Assembly (NCBI GenBank): GCA_030425545.1
Contig: JAUIAC010000014.1
Span: 1 to 44,267, forward strand
Direction of reading: 5' to 3'
DNA: 44,267 nt
Origin: a bacterium
Lineage (GTDB): Bacteria > Myxococcota_A > UBA9042
Below the pieces are notes generated by a model that was given only the letters and a program-made list of their open reading frames with translations, searched no databases and was not told the origin of the DNA. This document shows positions 24,343-34,100 of this stretch, in pieces. Both the position numbers and the translations under genes were made by a program. Numbering within the stretch: the stretch's first letter is position 1; each line of letters opens with the position of its first letter.

Positions 24343-25959
24343 GTGCGTTCTCGGGCCCCAGCAATTCGACCCAGCGCGAATGGCCCCAGCGCGAATGACG
24401 CCTGCGCGAATGACGCCCGCGTGAATGACACCCGCGCCGGGCCAGCCCCTGGCACGCCTACCGCGGTCCCCAGTAGGCCGCACCCTTGGACCCGTGCGCG
24501 CTCCTCCGCCCCGCGACTGGCGGCGCTGCCATGGGTCGCGTTCGTCTTCCTCGCAGCGGCCGCCCTGCCCGACGCCGCGCTAGCGTCGCCGGCGAACCCG
24601 ACACCGCCCGCCGTCGCACAGCCGGCCAGCCCGACAGCGGCGCCTCGGCCGTCAGACGCCACCGATGCGCGGCAGGATCCACGCCCGCCGTCGCAGCAGG
24701 CCACTCCGGTGCCCAGGCGCGTCTTGGGCGCGCAGGCCCCGCGCAGCACCGGGACCACGCGCCGCCCGGCCTGGCCCACGCTGCGGCGCGACAACGACCT
24801 GCGGCTCGACGCCGACCTGCGCTTCCGCGGCTCGGTCGGCGTACACCTGCACGACCTGCAGGCGGGCCAGGAAGACCGCGTCGAGGGCGTGTTTCAGCGC
24901 GTTCGGCTGGGCGCCCGCTTCGCGACGCCGTCCATCGAAGCGAGACTGCAGCTGCAGGTCTCCGGCGCGTTTGGCGCCAAGGGGCCCGGAGAGCAGCCTG
25001 TGCCCGTAGGCCTGCAGGCTGGGACCTTGCGGTGGCTGATCCCTTCGGTGAAGGGCCTCGAGGTCGAGCTCGGCCGCATGGCGCTGGAGTACGGCTCGGG
25101 GCGCCACATCGCCCGCTACGACTTTCACGACGAGGGCAACGCCTACGACGGGCTCCGTGTGCGCTTCGCCATCGATCGTTGGCTCCGCATCGACGCGCTG
25201 GGCGTAAAGCTCCGCCGCAACACGGCGCAGCCGGAGCAGGAGCGCAACCTCTTCGGCGTGGTCCTCGTTGGCCGCCCCTTCCTGCCCCTCACCACCGACG
25301 TCTACTTGCTGGTGTTGCGGGACGGCAGCACCACGGACCGCGCGAACTTTCAGACCATGGGCCTGCGTCTGGTGTGGAACGAGCCGACGTGGCTGCGACT
25401 GGAGACGGAGGTGGCGGTGCAGGCCGGCACCGTCCAGCCCGCCGGCGCGCTGGCGTCGCTCGATCTCCTCGCGAGCGCCGTGTCGGCGGAGGTCGGACTC
25501 GCGCTGGGGCGTCGCGCTGGGCTCACGTTTCGCTTCGACTCGTACTCCGGCGACGACGGCTCCGAGCCCGACGTGAGCCACGGATGGCGACCGCTCTACC
25601 CCGACCTCGTCCGCCACGTGGGCCTGCTCCAGCTCTTTGCGCCCACTGGGCTACGGCAGTGGGTCGCCAGCGCGCGCATTGGCCCGCGCCAGGGGCTGCG
25701 ACTGGAGACCGACGTGCGCTTGACCTCAACCCTGGCAGGCGGCCGCGTCCCAGGGTTCAGCCGCCCGCTCGTGGGCGAGATGGGGGGCGGGTGGGTCCAG
25801 ACCGGCACGGAGGTCGACGTCGCGCTGAGGTGGCCCGCCTTCCCAGGCTCCGAGCTCCTGGTCGCGACCGGCGTCTTCTTCCCGTCCACGGACCTCGCCG
25901 CCAAGCTGGGCAACCAGCGAGCGAGCCAGCTCCTGCTGCAGTGGACCTCGCGCTTCTGA
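24343..25959 (+). CDS. AlgE-like outer-membrane beta-barrel protein
   Basis: This encodes 538 residues. Residues about 60-82 (LAALPWVAFVFLAAAAL) are the signal hydrophobic core, unusually far from the start. After a Pro-rich spacer comes a beta-barrel of the alginate-export type, seen in EVELGRMALEYGSGRHIARY near 245 followed by EGNAYDGLRVRF. The chain ends in WTSRF, with the terminal Phe typical of outer-membrane proteins. The role is likely export or uptake of a polysaccharide or small anion; no alginate genes are present, so the substrate is unknown. The GTG at 24343 follows AAGGGAG by eight bases. The first 30 residues are encoded by a tandem repeat, so the true start could differ, but no better start with a ribosome-binding site is visible before the signal peptide. 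Confidence 0.75.
   Translation: MRSRAPAIRPSANGPSANDACANDARVNDTRAGPAPGTPTAVPSRPHPWTRARSSAPRLAALPWVAFVFLAAAALPDAALASPANPTPPAVAQPASPTAAPRPSDATDARQDPRPPSQQATPVPRRVLGAQAPRSTGTTRRPAWPTLRRDNDLRLDADLRFRGSVGVHLHDLQAGQEDRVEGVFQRVRLGARFATPSIEARLQLQVSGAFGAKGPGEQPVPVGLQAGTLRWLIPSVKGLEVELGRMALEYGSGRHIARYDFHDEGNAYDGLRVRFAIDRWLRIDALGVKLRRNTAQPEQERNLFGVVLVGRPFLPLTTDVYLLVLRDGSTTDRANFQTMGLRLVWNEPTWLRLETEVAVQAGTVQPAGALASLDLLASAVSAEVGLALGRRAGLTFRFDSYSGDDGSEPDVSHGWRPLYPDLVRHVGLLQLFAPTGLRQWVASARIGPRQGLRLETDVRLTSTLAGGRVPGFSRPLVGEMGGGWVQTGTEVDVALRWPAFPGSELLVATGVFFPSTDLAAKLGNQRASQLLLQWTSRF
24372..24431 (+). repeat. 15-bp tandem repeat, four copies
   Basis: Four copies of a unit close to CAGCGCGAATGACGC (24372, 24387, 24402, 24417) lie at the very start of the AlgE-like gene and encode SANGP, SANDA, CANDA and RVNDT-type pentapeptides. 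The same unit type occurs in the opposite orientation at 21850-21940. Confidence 0.9.
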
Positions 25960-26075
25960 CCGGTCGCGACCACGTGGCGACAGGGGCGATTTCGGCCCGC
26001 CCCGGAGCGTGTCGTGCTTGACAGCGCCCCTCAAAAGAAGGAAGGGAGGTGGGCCGCAAGCCCCGGGAGGAATCC

Positions 26076-27311
26076 ATGGCACAGCTTCAGCTTGTCCACG
26101 CAGGACGGACCGACGTCGGAATCGTGCGCGCCAACAACGAGGACGCGTACCTCATCGACGAAGCGACCCAGCTCTTCGTGGTGTGTGACGGCGTGGGTGG
26201 CCGCAGCGGCGGCGAAGACGCCAGTCGGATCGCCTGCGAGTTCATCGGCCGCCGGCTGCGTGAGTACGAGGAGCAGCTGCGTCTCTTTGGCGAGCGCAAG
26301 GGCGACCTGACCCGCCGTGAGATCGGCGCGTTGCTGGAGACCGCGATCTCCGACGCGAGCGCGGCGATCCGCAAGCACGCGCAAGAGACGCCAGCGCTGA
26401 GCGGCATGGCCACCACGGTGGCGCTCCTGCTCGTGGCCGGGCAGCACGCCTTCGTGGCCCACGTGGGCGACTCGCGTGTCTACCTCGTGCGGCACAAGAC
26501 CATGCACCTGCTCACCGAGGACCACAGCCTGTTGAACGACCTGCGTCGTCGCGGGCGGGATCCGGACCGGTCCCACCTGGGCGCCGCGTACCAGGGCGCG
26601 CTCACGCGGGCGCTGGGCGTGCTCAACACGGCCCGCGTGGACCTGCTCGACCTGGAGCTGCTCGCCGGTGACCGCATCGTGCTGTGCTCCGACGGCGTGC
26701 ACGGTGTCGTCGGTGACAACGCCATGCAGGCCATCGCGCCGCACGGCGAGCCGTCGACGGCAGCGCACATGTTCATCGACAGCGCGCTGCAGAACGGGGC
26801 GCCGGACAACGCCACGGTGGTGGTGGTCGACATCAAGCAGGACGCCGGCGCCGACCGCGCGACCCGCGTGCGCCGCCGCCTCGAGGCGCTGCAGGCCATC
26901 TCCATGTTCCGCTACCTGCCCTACCCCGACCTGATTCGGGTGGCGTCCATCGCGAAGGAGCAGCACTGTGAGACCGGCCAGGTCATCTTCGAAGAGAACG
27001 ACGTCGGCGAGAGCCTGTTCGTGATCCTCGATGGCCAGGCAGGCGTCATCAAGAGCGGCAGCGAGATCGCGGAGCTTGGCCCAGGCGCCCACTTCGGGGA
27101 GATGAGCCTGATCGAGCGTGCCCCCCGCTCGGCCGGAATCGTCGCCAAGTCCAGCCTCGACGCTCTGGTCATCGAGCGCGACGCCTTCTTCTCGCTGCTG
27201 CGCGAGGAGGTCACTGCGGTCAAGCTCCTGTGGGGCATGGTCCGTATGCTGAACGCCCGGCTGCGCAAGACCAGCGACGAGCTGACCGCGATGAAGATGG
27301 ACCAGGACTGA
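26076..27311 (+). CDS. PP2C phosphatase fused to a cyclic-nucleotide-binding domain
   Basis: This encodes 411 residues. Residues 1-245 are a PP2C serine/threonine phosphatase with the metal-binding motifs RANNEDAYL, VVCDGVGG, HVGDSRVYLV, LCSDGVHG and PDNATVVVVD. Residues about 290-400 are a cNMP-binding domain (GQVIFEENDVGESLFVILDG, then FGEMSLIERAPRSA), whose Glu and Arg fit a phosphate-binding cassette. A cyclic nucleotide or similar ligand probably controls the phosphatase in the cytoplasm. The ATG follows GGGAGG by five bases. The small lipoprotein gene starts three bases after its stop, so they share an operon, and a second PP2C follows 1 kb on. A kinase partner is not in the window. Confidence 0.92.
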   Translation: MAQLQLVHAGRTDVGIVRANNEDAYLIDEATQLFVVCDGVGGRSGGEDASRIACEFIGRRLREYEEQLRLFGERKGDLTRREIGALLETAISDASAAIRKHAQETPALSGMATTVALLLVAGQHAFVAHVGDSRVYLVRHKTMHLLTEDHSLLNDLRRRGRDPDRSHLGAAYQGALTRALGVLNTARVDLLDLELLAGDRIVLCSDGVHGVVGDNAMQAIAPHGEPSTAAHMFIDSALQNGAPDNATVVVVDIKQDAGADRATRVRRRLEALQAISMFRYLPYPDLIRVASIAKEQHCETGQVIFEENDVGESLFVILDGQAGVIKSGSEIAELGPGAHFGEMSLIERAPRSAGIVAKSSLDALVIERDAFFSLLREEVTAVKLLWGMVRMLNARLRKTSDELTAMKMDQD

Positions 27312-27314
27312 GCC

Positions 27315-28058
27315 ATGCGGCCGCTCCTGCGGATCCTGATTGTGCTGCTCCCGCTCGCCGGGTGCATCCCGCCCCGTCCTCCGCCGCCCCGCCCGACCGA
27401 GGCGCAGGTGCAGCAGCGCGCGACCGAGCGCGCCAAGCGGTCACGGGCACAGCAGAACACCACCGCGAGCGACCCCAACGCCAAGCGCAGCGACGGCCTG
27501 AAGGGCGGCAAGCTGGTGTTCTCCGACGACTTCGAGCGCGCTGAGCTCGGCGTCGACTGGGTGGTCAAGCACCCCGGGGAGTGGACGCTCGAGGCTGGCG
27601 GGCTGGTCGCGCATCGCGTGAAGGTCTACGACGACCGCAACAAGGGCGTGTGGCTGCAGCGCAAGCTCCCGGCCAAGGCCCGGATCGAGTTCGTGGGCGA
27701 GGTGCGCTCCGCCAAGGGCGACATCAAGTGCGAGGTCTTCGCGCGCTCAGCCGAGCACGAGTCCGGCTACTCCATCATCTTTGGCGGCTGGAACAACACC
27801 ATCAACACCATCACGCGTCTCGGGGAACACGAGCCGAACCGCGTGGTGCAGCGCCCCCATGTCCCGGTCCAGAGCAAGACGAAGTACCGCTGGGCCGTCG
27901 TCCGGAACGACCACGTGGTCCGGTGGTACGTCGACGGCAAGTTCATGGCGTCCTACCCGGACAAGGCGCCGGTCAAGGGGCCCTACTTCGGTTTCAACAA
28001 CTGGCTGAGCGATGTGCGCTTCGACGAGGTCAAGGTGTTCGACCTCGCCGACGAGTAG
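27315..28058 (+). CDS. Lipoprotein with a concanavalin-like (LamG/DUF1961-type) domain
   Basis: This encodes 247 residues with a lipobox at LPLAGC (Cys17). A Pro- and Lys/Arg-rich linker (18-60) precedes a beta-sandwich-like domain (about 65-245; KLVFSDDFERAELG, VVRWYVDGKFMASY, GFNNWLSDVRFDEVKVF), typical of concanavalin-A-like lectin/glucanase folds such as LamG and DUF1961. It likely binds a glycan or protein at the envelope; no catalytic Glu pair is evident. The ATG lies three bases after the PP2C-cNMP stop, so the two are co-expressed. A link between the phosphatase and this surface protein is inferred from that only. Confidence 0.8.
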   Translation: MRPLLRILIVLLPLAGCIPPRPPPPRPTEAQVQQRATERAKRSRAQQNTTASDPNAKRSDGLKGGKLVFSDDFERAELGVDWVVKHPGEWTLEAGGLVAHRVKVYDDRNKGVWLQRKLPAKARIEFVGEVRSAKGDIKCEVFARSAEHESGYSIIFGGWNNTINTITRLGEHEPNRVVQRPHVPVQSKTKYRWAVVRNDHVVRWYVDGKFMASYPDKAPVKGPYFGFNNWLSDVRFDEVKVFDLADE

Positions 28059-28252
28059 GGAAGCGGCAGACTCAGTCTGTTAGAGCGCAAACAACTGGCG
28101 CGGAATGAAAGACGAGACGCAGCGGCCACAGGTTTGACCGGTCGACTGCGCGAGTCTATTCTCCCGTGCTACACACGCGCGCCAGGCCCCCTGGTGCGTA
28201 TTCGCCGGAGCGACGCACCGCGTGCGCAGAGACTCCGGGGGGCAGGTGGAGC

Positions 28253-29026
28253 GTGGCGATTCGGGTGACCGCATATGGCGAGACCAACGTCGGCCGCAAG
28301 CGTTCGCACAACGAGGACAACTTCCTCTCCTTCCCGGAGCGGAACCTCTTTGTCGTCGCAGACGGAATGGGTGGTCACGGCTACGGCGAGGTCGCCAGCA
28401 AGATGGTCGTCGAGACCATGAAGACCTTCTACACCAACGCCTATGGGGTCGAAGACGCCACGTGGCCCAACCGCGAAGAGCGTGGCCGGACGCTGAGCGA
28501 GAACATGCTCAACGCCGGGATTCGCTACTGCAACTACGTGATCTGGGAGCGCGGCGCGACGGACGCGAAGTACAAGAACATGGGGACGACGGTGGTCGGC
28601 ATCCACTTCGACGGCGGCGAGGTGGCCATTGCCCACGTCGGCGACTCGCGGGTGTACCGCCTGCGCGGTGGCGAGCTGACCCAGCTGACCGAAGATCACT
28701 CCCTGCTGAACGACTACAAGAAGATGGCGGTGCTCACGCCAGAGGAAGAGGCCAACTTCCCCCACAAGAACATCATCGTCCGTGCCTGCGGGCTGAAGGA
28801 CGACGTGGTGGTCGACGTGGCGCGGGAGTCCCCCGAGGTCGGCGACGTGTACATGCTGTGCAGCGACGGGCTGACGGGTGAGCTGACGGATCCTGACGTC
28901 GAGAAGATCATGGCCAAGTACAACGGCGACGTGACGGGCATGACGCAAGAGCTGATCCGGGACGCCTGTGACCACGGCGGAAAGGACAACATCACGGCGA
29001 TTTGCGTGCGAATCGACGAAGTCTAG
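28253..29026 (+). CDS. PP2C-type serine/threonine phosphatase
   Basis: This encodes 257 residues, a single-domain PP2C. The motifs are RSHNEDNFL, VVADGMGGHGYGE, GTTVVGIHF, AHVGDSRVYRL, LTEDHSLLND, LCSDGLTGE and GGKDNITAICV, giving all the usual metal-binding Asp residues. It removes phosphate from Ser/Thr in the cytoplasm, usually opposing a Pkn2/PknB-type kinase. The start is GTG at 28253, close after GGTGGAG; the frame is open earlier but not family-like. It resembles the PP2C at 26076 strongly in the LTEDHSLLND segment, suggesting duplication, but lacks the cNMP domain. Confidence 0.93.
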   Translation: MAIRVTAYGETNVGRKRSHNEDNFLSFPERNLFVVADGMGGHGYGEVASKMVVETMKTFYTNAYGVEDATWPNREERGRTLSENMLNAGIRYCNYVIWERGATDAKYKNMGTTVVGIHFDGGEVAIAHVGDSRVYRLRGGELTQLTEDHSLLNDYKKMAVLTPEEEANFPHKNIIVRACGLKDDVVVDVARESPEVGDVYMLCSDGLTGELTDPDVEKIMAKYNGDVTGMTQELIRDACDHGGKDNITAICVRIDEV

Positions 29027-29065
29027 CAGACTGCGGCGAAATGGATTGTCGCCGCAGTCTGCTAG
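29023..29065 (+). terminator. 17-bp perfect inverted repeat at the end of the PP2C gene
   Basis: CTAGCAGACTGCGGCGA (29023-29039) is exactly complementary to 29049-29065, with a nine-base loop, and it overlaps the PP2C stop codon. The stem is very strong, but no T-run follows. It could act as a terminator or mRNA-end stabiliser in both directions. A shorter relative (CAGACTCAGTCTG) lies just after the lipoprotein gene at about 28068. Confidence 0.6.
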
Positions 29066-29185
29066 TCACGTCAGCGCGCGGCGGTGATGCGCCGCGTCCG
29101 GCACGCCCTGAAACACAACACGCGGACCTGAACCCGCACGCGTCACGCGCCGTGACGGCGTGCGCACGGTCGTTGGAGATCCACC

Positions 29186-30640
29186 ATGAGCACCAAGGGC
29201 GACCGGCTGTGGGGCGGCGGCTACGAAGAGGCCACGCACCCGCTCGTGCAGCGGATGAACGCGAGCGTCAGCTACGACCAACGCATGGCGCGCGAAGACA
29301 TCGTGGGCTCCGTCGCCCATGCCACGATGTTGCGGGATCAGGGGCTCATTGAGCCCTCCGACCACGTCGCGATCCTGGGGGGACTTGCGGCGATCTTGAA
29401 GGAGATCGAGGCCGGGACCTTCGAGTGGGTCGAGGCCCGTGAGGACGTGCACATGAACATCGAGGCGGCCCTGCGGGACCGTATCGGAGCGCCGGCTGGC
29501 CGACTGCACACGGCGCGGTCCCGCAACGACCAGGTGGCGTTGGACGAGCGGCTGTGGCTGCGGCGGCGCCTGCTTGGGCTGGCGGCACGGCTGGTGGAGC
29601 TCATTGGCGCGCTGTCGGAGCAGGCCTGGGACAAGCGCGACTGGCCGATGTGCGGCTACACGCACCTGCAGCGAGCGCAGCCGGTGACGCTTGGGCATCA
29701 CCTGTTGGCTCACGTGGAGGGCTTCGAGCGCGACCTGGACCGGGTGTTGGCTGTGCTCGACCGCATGGACGTCTGCCCGCTGGGCGCCGGGGCCCTGGCG
29801 GGCACGACGCTGCCTGTGGATCGCAACAAGACCGCGGCCTTGCTGGGGTTTTCGCGCGTCGCTCGAAACAGCCTCGACGCTGTCAGTGATCGCGACCACC
29901 TGCTGGACACGCTCTCGGCCGCTGCCACGGGGATGACCCACATCAGCCGCGTCGGAGAGGAGCTGGTCCTTTTTGCCAGCGCCGAGTTCGGCTACGTGAA
30001 GCTGCCCGACGCCTTCACGACCGGGTCGAGCTTGATGCCGCAGAAGAAGAACCCCGACATGGCGGAGCTGATCCGCGGGAAGTCGGGGCGTGTCACGGGT
30101 AACCTGGTGAGCCTGTTGGTCACACTGAAGGGGCTGCCGCTGGCGTACAACAAGGACATGCAAGAGGACAAGGAGCCGCTCTTCGACGCGGTCGATACGT
30201 GGGAAGACTGTGTCGTGCTGCTCCGCGACATGCTGCCCGCCGCGCGATGGCAGAAGAAGACGCTCGCAGACGCCTTGGATCGGGGATTTCTGCTGGCCAC
30301 GGACCTCGCCGATGTGTTGGTGGGGCATGGCGTGCCTTTTCGCGAGTCGCACGAGCGGATCGCGGTGCTGGTGAACGCGTTGGTCAAAGAGGGGACGACG
30401 TTTCGGCGGGCGGGCGCCACGCGGATCGCCGCAGAGCTCGGCGTGCCGCGCGAGGCAGTGGCAGATGCGTTGAGCGTGCGGAAGGCGTTGCGGAAGCGCG
30501 ACGTGGTCGGTGCGCCCCATCCGGCGCGCGTTGGGCGTGAGGCGCGTGCTGCGTCGCGGCGGGCCGTGAAGATGGCGGCCGAGGTGGTGCGGCGCCAGGC
30601 ACCTTGCGAGGCTGAGGTCCTGCTGGCTGCGGCCGGTTAG
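29186..30640 (+). CDS. argH: Argininosuccinate lyase
   Basis: This encodes 484 residues of the fumarase/aspartase superfamily. The signature GSSLMPQKKNPD near residue 280 holds the catalytic Ser, and HTARSRNDQVALD and GYTHLQRAQPVTLGH are the other conserved regions. It splits argininosuccinate to arginine and fumarate, the last step of arginine synthesis. The length is slightly above the usual 460 because of an Arg/Ala-rich C-terminal extension. The ATG has a GGAG eight bases upstream. No other arg genes are in the window, so it stands alone, convergent with the giant gene. Confidence 0.95.
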   Translation: MSTKGDRLWGGGYEEATHPLVQRMNASVSYDQRMAREDIVGSVAHATMLRDQGLIEPSDHVAILGGLAAILKEIEAGTFEWVEAREDVHMNIEAALRDRIGAPAGRLHTARSRNDQVALDERLWLRRRLLGLAARLVELIGALSEQAWDKRDWPMCGYTHLQRAQPVTLGHHLLAHVEGFERDLDRVLAVLDRMDVCPLGAGALAGTTLPVDRNKTAALLGFSRVARNSLDAVSDRDHLLDTLSAAATGMTHISRVGEELVLFASAEFGYVKLPDAFTTGSSLMPQKKNPDMAELIRGKSGRVTGNLVSLLVTLKGLPLAYNKDMQEDKEPLFDAVDTWEDCVVLLRDMLPAARWQKKTLADALDRGFLLATDLADVLVGHGVPFRESHERIAVLVNALVKEGTTFRRAGATRIAAELGVPREAVADALSVRKALRKRDVVGAPHPARVGREARAASRRAVKMAAEVVRRQAPCEAEVLLAAAG

Positions 30641-31163
30641 GCGCGGTTCGGCAGCGCGTCGGACCCTCCCAGGCTGCTGCGGATCGACCGCGCCCAGGGC
30701 CGGAGCCGGCGTACGCATACACCCCTCCAGCGAGCCCGCTGCATCGCAGCGCCCCTCCCCCTTCAGTACCCGGCAGGATTGACCACCGGGACCCACCACC
30801 ACGGCGCTCACCGAGCGCCCGCACCTGGCCGCACGCCCCGGAGCTCGGCGGGTCGCGCACAGACGCCCTGACCGCGCCTGCCCGCGGACCTATCGCAAGT
30901 TCCGGGCCAAGCCCGCGCCCAGTCGCCCCCACACACGACGCCCCACCGGGAGTCGGCGCGCGCCGCAATCCGGACGTCAACTCACCGCAATCACAGTCCA
31001 CTCGCCCGAGACCCGACCCCAACGGACCGCCGCCGACACCGCGCGCCACGCCGTCCGCCGGTCCGACAGGTCCCGACCCGACGTCCCGCGAGACCTACGC
31101 CTCCGCCCTGCCCGGCCGTGCCAACCCGTCTCAGGGCCAGGTCCAGCTTCGGACCCCACCCGA
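30641..31163. other. Non-coding gap between convergent genes
   Basis: This 523-base stretch lies between the stops of argH and the giant gene. It is very C-rich on the plus strand. No frame has a ribosome-binding site or family-like sequence, and no T-tract terminator or tRNA was seen. I find nothing definite in it. Confidence 0.6.
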
Positions 31164-34100
31164 TCAATCGACCTTGAGCGCCTTCTTGATGCCCTCGAGC
31201 GACATGTCAGGCGGCTCGTACTGCGGGTCCATGGTGGCTGAGAAGCCGTCCGGACCAGCGTGCACATGGCCGTTCGCGCCGATGCTCATCGACGCCAGCT
31301 CCAGCGGGTCCGGCGACACGTCGTAGCGCCAGACGGTCTTCATGATGGAGAAGAGCCCCACGTCGATACCGACACGAACCTTCGCGAAGAAGGTCAGGAT
31401 CAACCGCAGCGCCGCGCTGAGCTCGGCTGCCACCGGCATGTCGAAGCTCAGCCCGTTCCGGTTGGCCGTGATGGTCGGGCGCGCGCTGATGGCCGCCTCG
31501 AGGTGCAGGTTCAGCGCGGCGCGCAGGCCCGCCTCCACCGCCACAACCGCCGCGGACACCGAGACGGAGCCCTCAATCCAGGCGTTCAGATCCGCGTAGG
31601 CCGACGAGCTCAGATCCGCTCCGATGCTCAGCTCCGCGAAGCTGGGCTCCATCAGGTCGCACTCACCAGAGAGCACCACGTTCGCGATGGTCAGCGGCTT
31701 GATCCCGCACTCGATGCCGAAGCCGGCGCCGACGTTCACCTTCACGGTGGGTGGCGTGTAGACCATGAACCCGGTGTCGAGCAGCGTCAGGTCCTTCTTG
31801 TAGGGGTCGGGCTTGAACAGCTCGTAGGGCCCGGGGATGCGCACAGCCCCCTTCAGCACCACGTGCTCGTCCTCCCGCAGGATGACCGACGCCTCGCCCT
31901 CGATGTCCTCCGTGATCTGAACGATCACGGTGCCTTCACCGACAAACTTCTTGTCCTCTGTGAGCTCGGCCTTGAGGATGCCCTTCATCCGGTCGTGCGG
32001 CTCGAACTCGAGCTGCGCCTTGCCGTAGATGATGTCCTCGTCGCCCCGCTGGATGTAGTTGACCTCGATGCTGCCCTTGCCGAACTTGCCCGCGTCGATG
32101 TCCGCGCTACCGGACGCGCTCTGCAGCTCGTTCTCCACCACGTTGGCCGAGAGCTTGCCGTTGCGGATGGTCGCGGGCCCTGCGACCCACTCCTTGATCT
32201 GCTCGACCTGCCCCTGACCCGAGAAGAGCTCCTCCTGCACGTTCAGCGTGCCGCTGACTTCGCCCTTGGCGACGTCCGCGAGCTGCACCCCGATCTTGCC
32301 GCCCAGCTCGGTGAGCTCGGAGTCCTGAACGCGGGCGCTGGCCTCGCCATGGGTGATGGTGAGCTTGCCACCGGCGAACTCCTTGGGCCCCTCGAGCGTC
32401 ACAGTGGCGACGCCGCTGATCATCTCCATCGTAGAGCCTGGGTCGACCTCCACACGGCCCTTACCCCAGCCGAAGATGTTGATCTCGGCGAAGCCACCAA
32501 AGCTCTTGAGCTCGTTGGCCTCGAAGTTGGCGAGCACCTCGCCCCCCGAGAGCTCCGCGAACTCACCGATCTGCTGGGGTTCGGTCAGCGCCAGGCCGGC
32601 CTGGCCGTCGAAGCTGTCGAGCGTCGACGACTTGTAGACGCGCACCCAGCCCTTGCCCATGTCCTTCAGCTCGGCCTCGACCTCGCCGTAGATGCCCTTG
32701 AGCTCGCTGGCTTCGACGCGCGCGCCGATGGAGCCCTTGGTGAGCGTCAGGACCGAGCCCATCTCCTTCGGCTGGTCGAGCTTGACCAGTCCCTCGCCGG
32801 TGACCGAGTCGAGGGTGCTGCCGTCGCGCACGGAGAGCTCACCGGAGCCCCACTCGTCCACGCGCAGCTTGATGAGCCCGCCGAAGTCCTTCAGGTCGCT
32901 GTTCTGTACGTTGGCGCGCACGTAGCTGCCCTCGAGCAGGTGCATCGGTCCGCCGAGCTGCTTGTCCGTCTCGACGCGCAGGCTGCCCGTGCCGCTGATG
33001 TCGTTGAGATCCGTCGCCGTGAAGCTGACAGAGCCCTTCAGCCAGTCCTGGAAGGTGACGTCGACGTTGCCGCTGTACTTGGTCGGCGCGCCGCCCGCAA
33101 AGTCCACGATGAGCGTGCTGTCCTGCTCCAGGGCGATGCCCCCGTTGAACTCCTTGCGCTGGATGACCTGCACGGTCGCGTTGCCCTCGAAGGTGTCGAG
33201 CGAGTTCGCGCCGGCCAGCACCCCGATGCCGCGGAGCCAGCCGTCGTACTCCAGCACGACCTGGCCCTGCAGCGACTGCAGCCCGTCCCCGTCGAAGGTG
33301 CCGCTGATGCTGCCGCCTTCCTTGAGCACCAGCTTGCTGCCGCCGACAGCCACGTCGTTGACCAGGCCCACCGTGGCGTAGCCGCTCACCGTGTCGAGAT
33401 CCGAGCCGCCGTCGAGATCCAGCTGTCCCTCGACATAGTCGTCGAAGCCGAACTTGACCGTGCCGGCCCACCGGTTGACCTCGGAGTCCGACACCGTCGC
33501 GCTGAGGAAGCTGCCCTTGCGCAGCGTCACCTTGTCGCCGACCTGCTTGTCGTCCTTGAGCCTCAGCGCGCCTTGGCCGTTGATCTTGTCCAGATCGCCG
33601 GGGCTGTCGACCGCGACCGAGCCCGTGGCCCAGTCTTCGTAGTCCACCAGCAGAGAGCCGCCAATCTTGGTGACGTCCGACTTCTCGACCTGGACCAGCG
33701 CCGCGCTGCCCGCCTTCAGCTTCATGCCGCGGCCGAGCTCCTTCGGCTGGCTGGTCGACGCCGCCCCCTGTCCGTAGAACGCGTCCTTCGTGGTCCGGTC
33801 GTCGAGGGCCATGGAGCCGCTGATCCAGCCCCCGGACTCCCACAACACGGTGCCCGAGAAGCTGCTCAGCGCGCTCTGGTTCACGTTCAAGGTCACGCCG
33901 CTGCCGGGCAGCAGGCTGATCTTGTCGAAGTCCTTCTTCTTCCGGAGCTGCCCGTGGGCTGCACCGCTGATCGACTCGAGCGTGCTACCCGGGACCACGT
34001 CGACGGTGCCCTCCAGCCAGTCCTCGTAGCGCCAGCGAACCAGCCCCTCGAAGCTCTGCAGGTCGTTGCTCGCCATGCGGAAGGTGGCGGTGCTGTCCTT

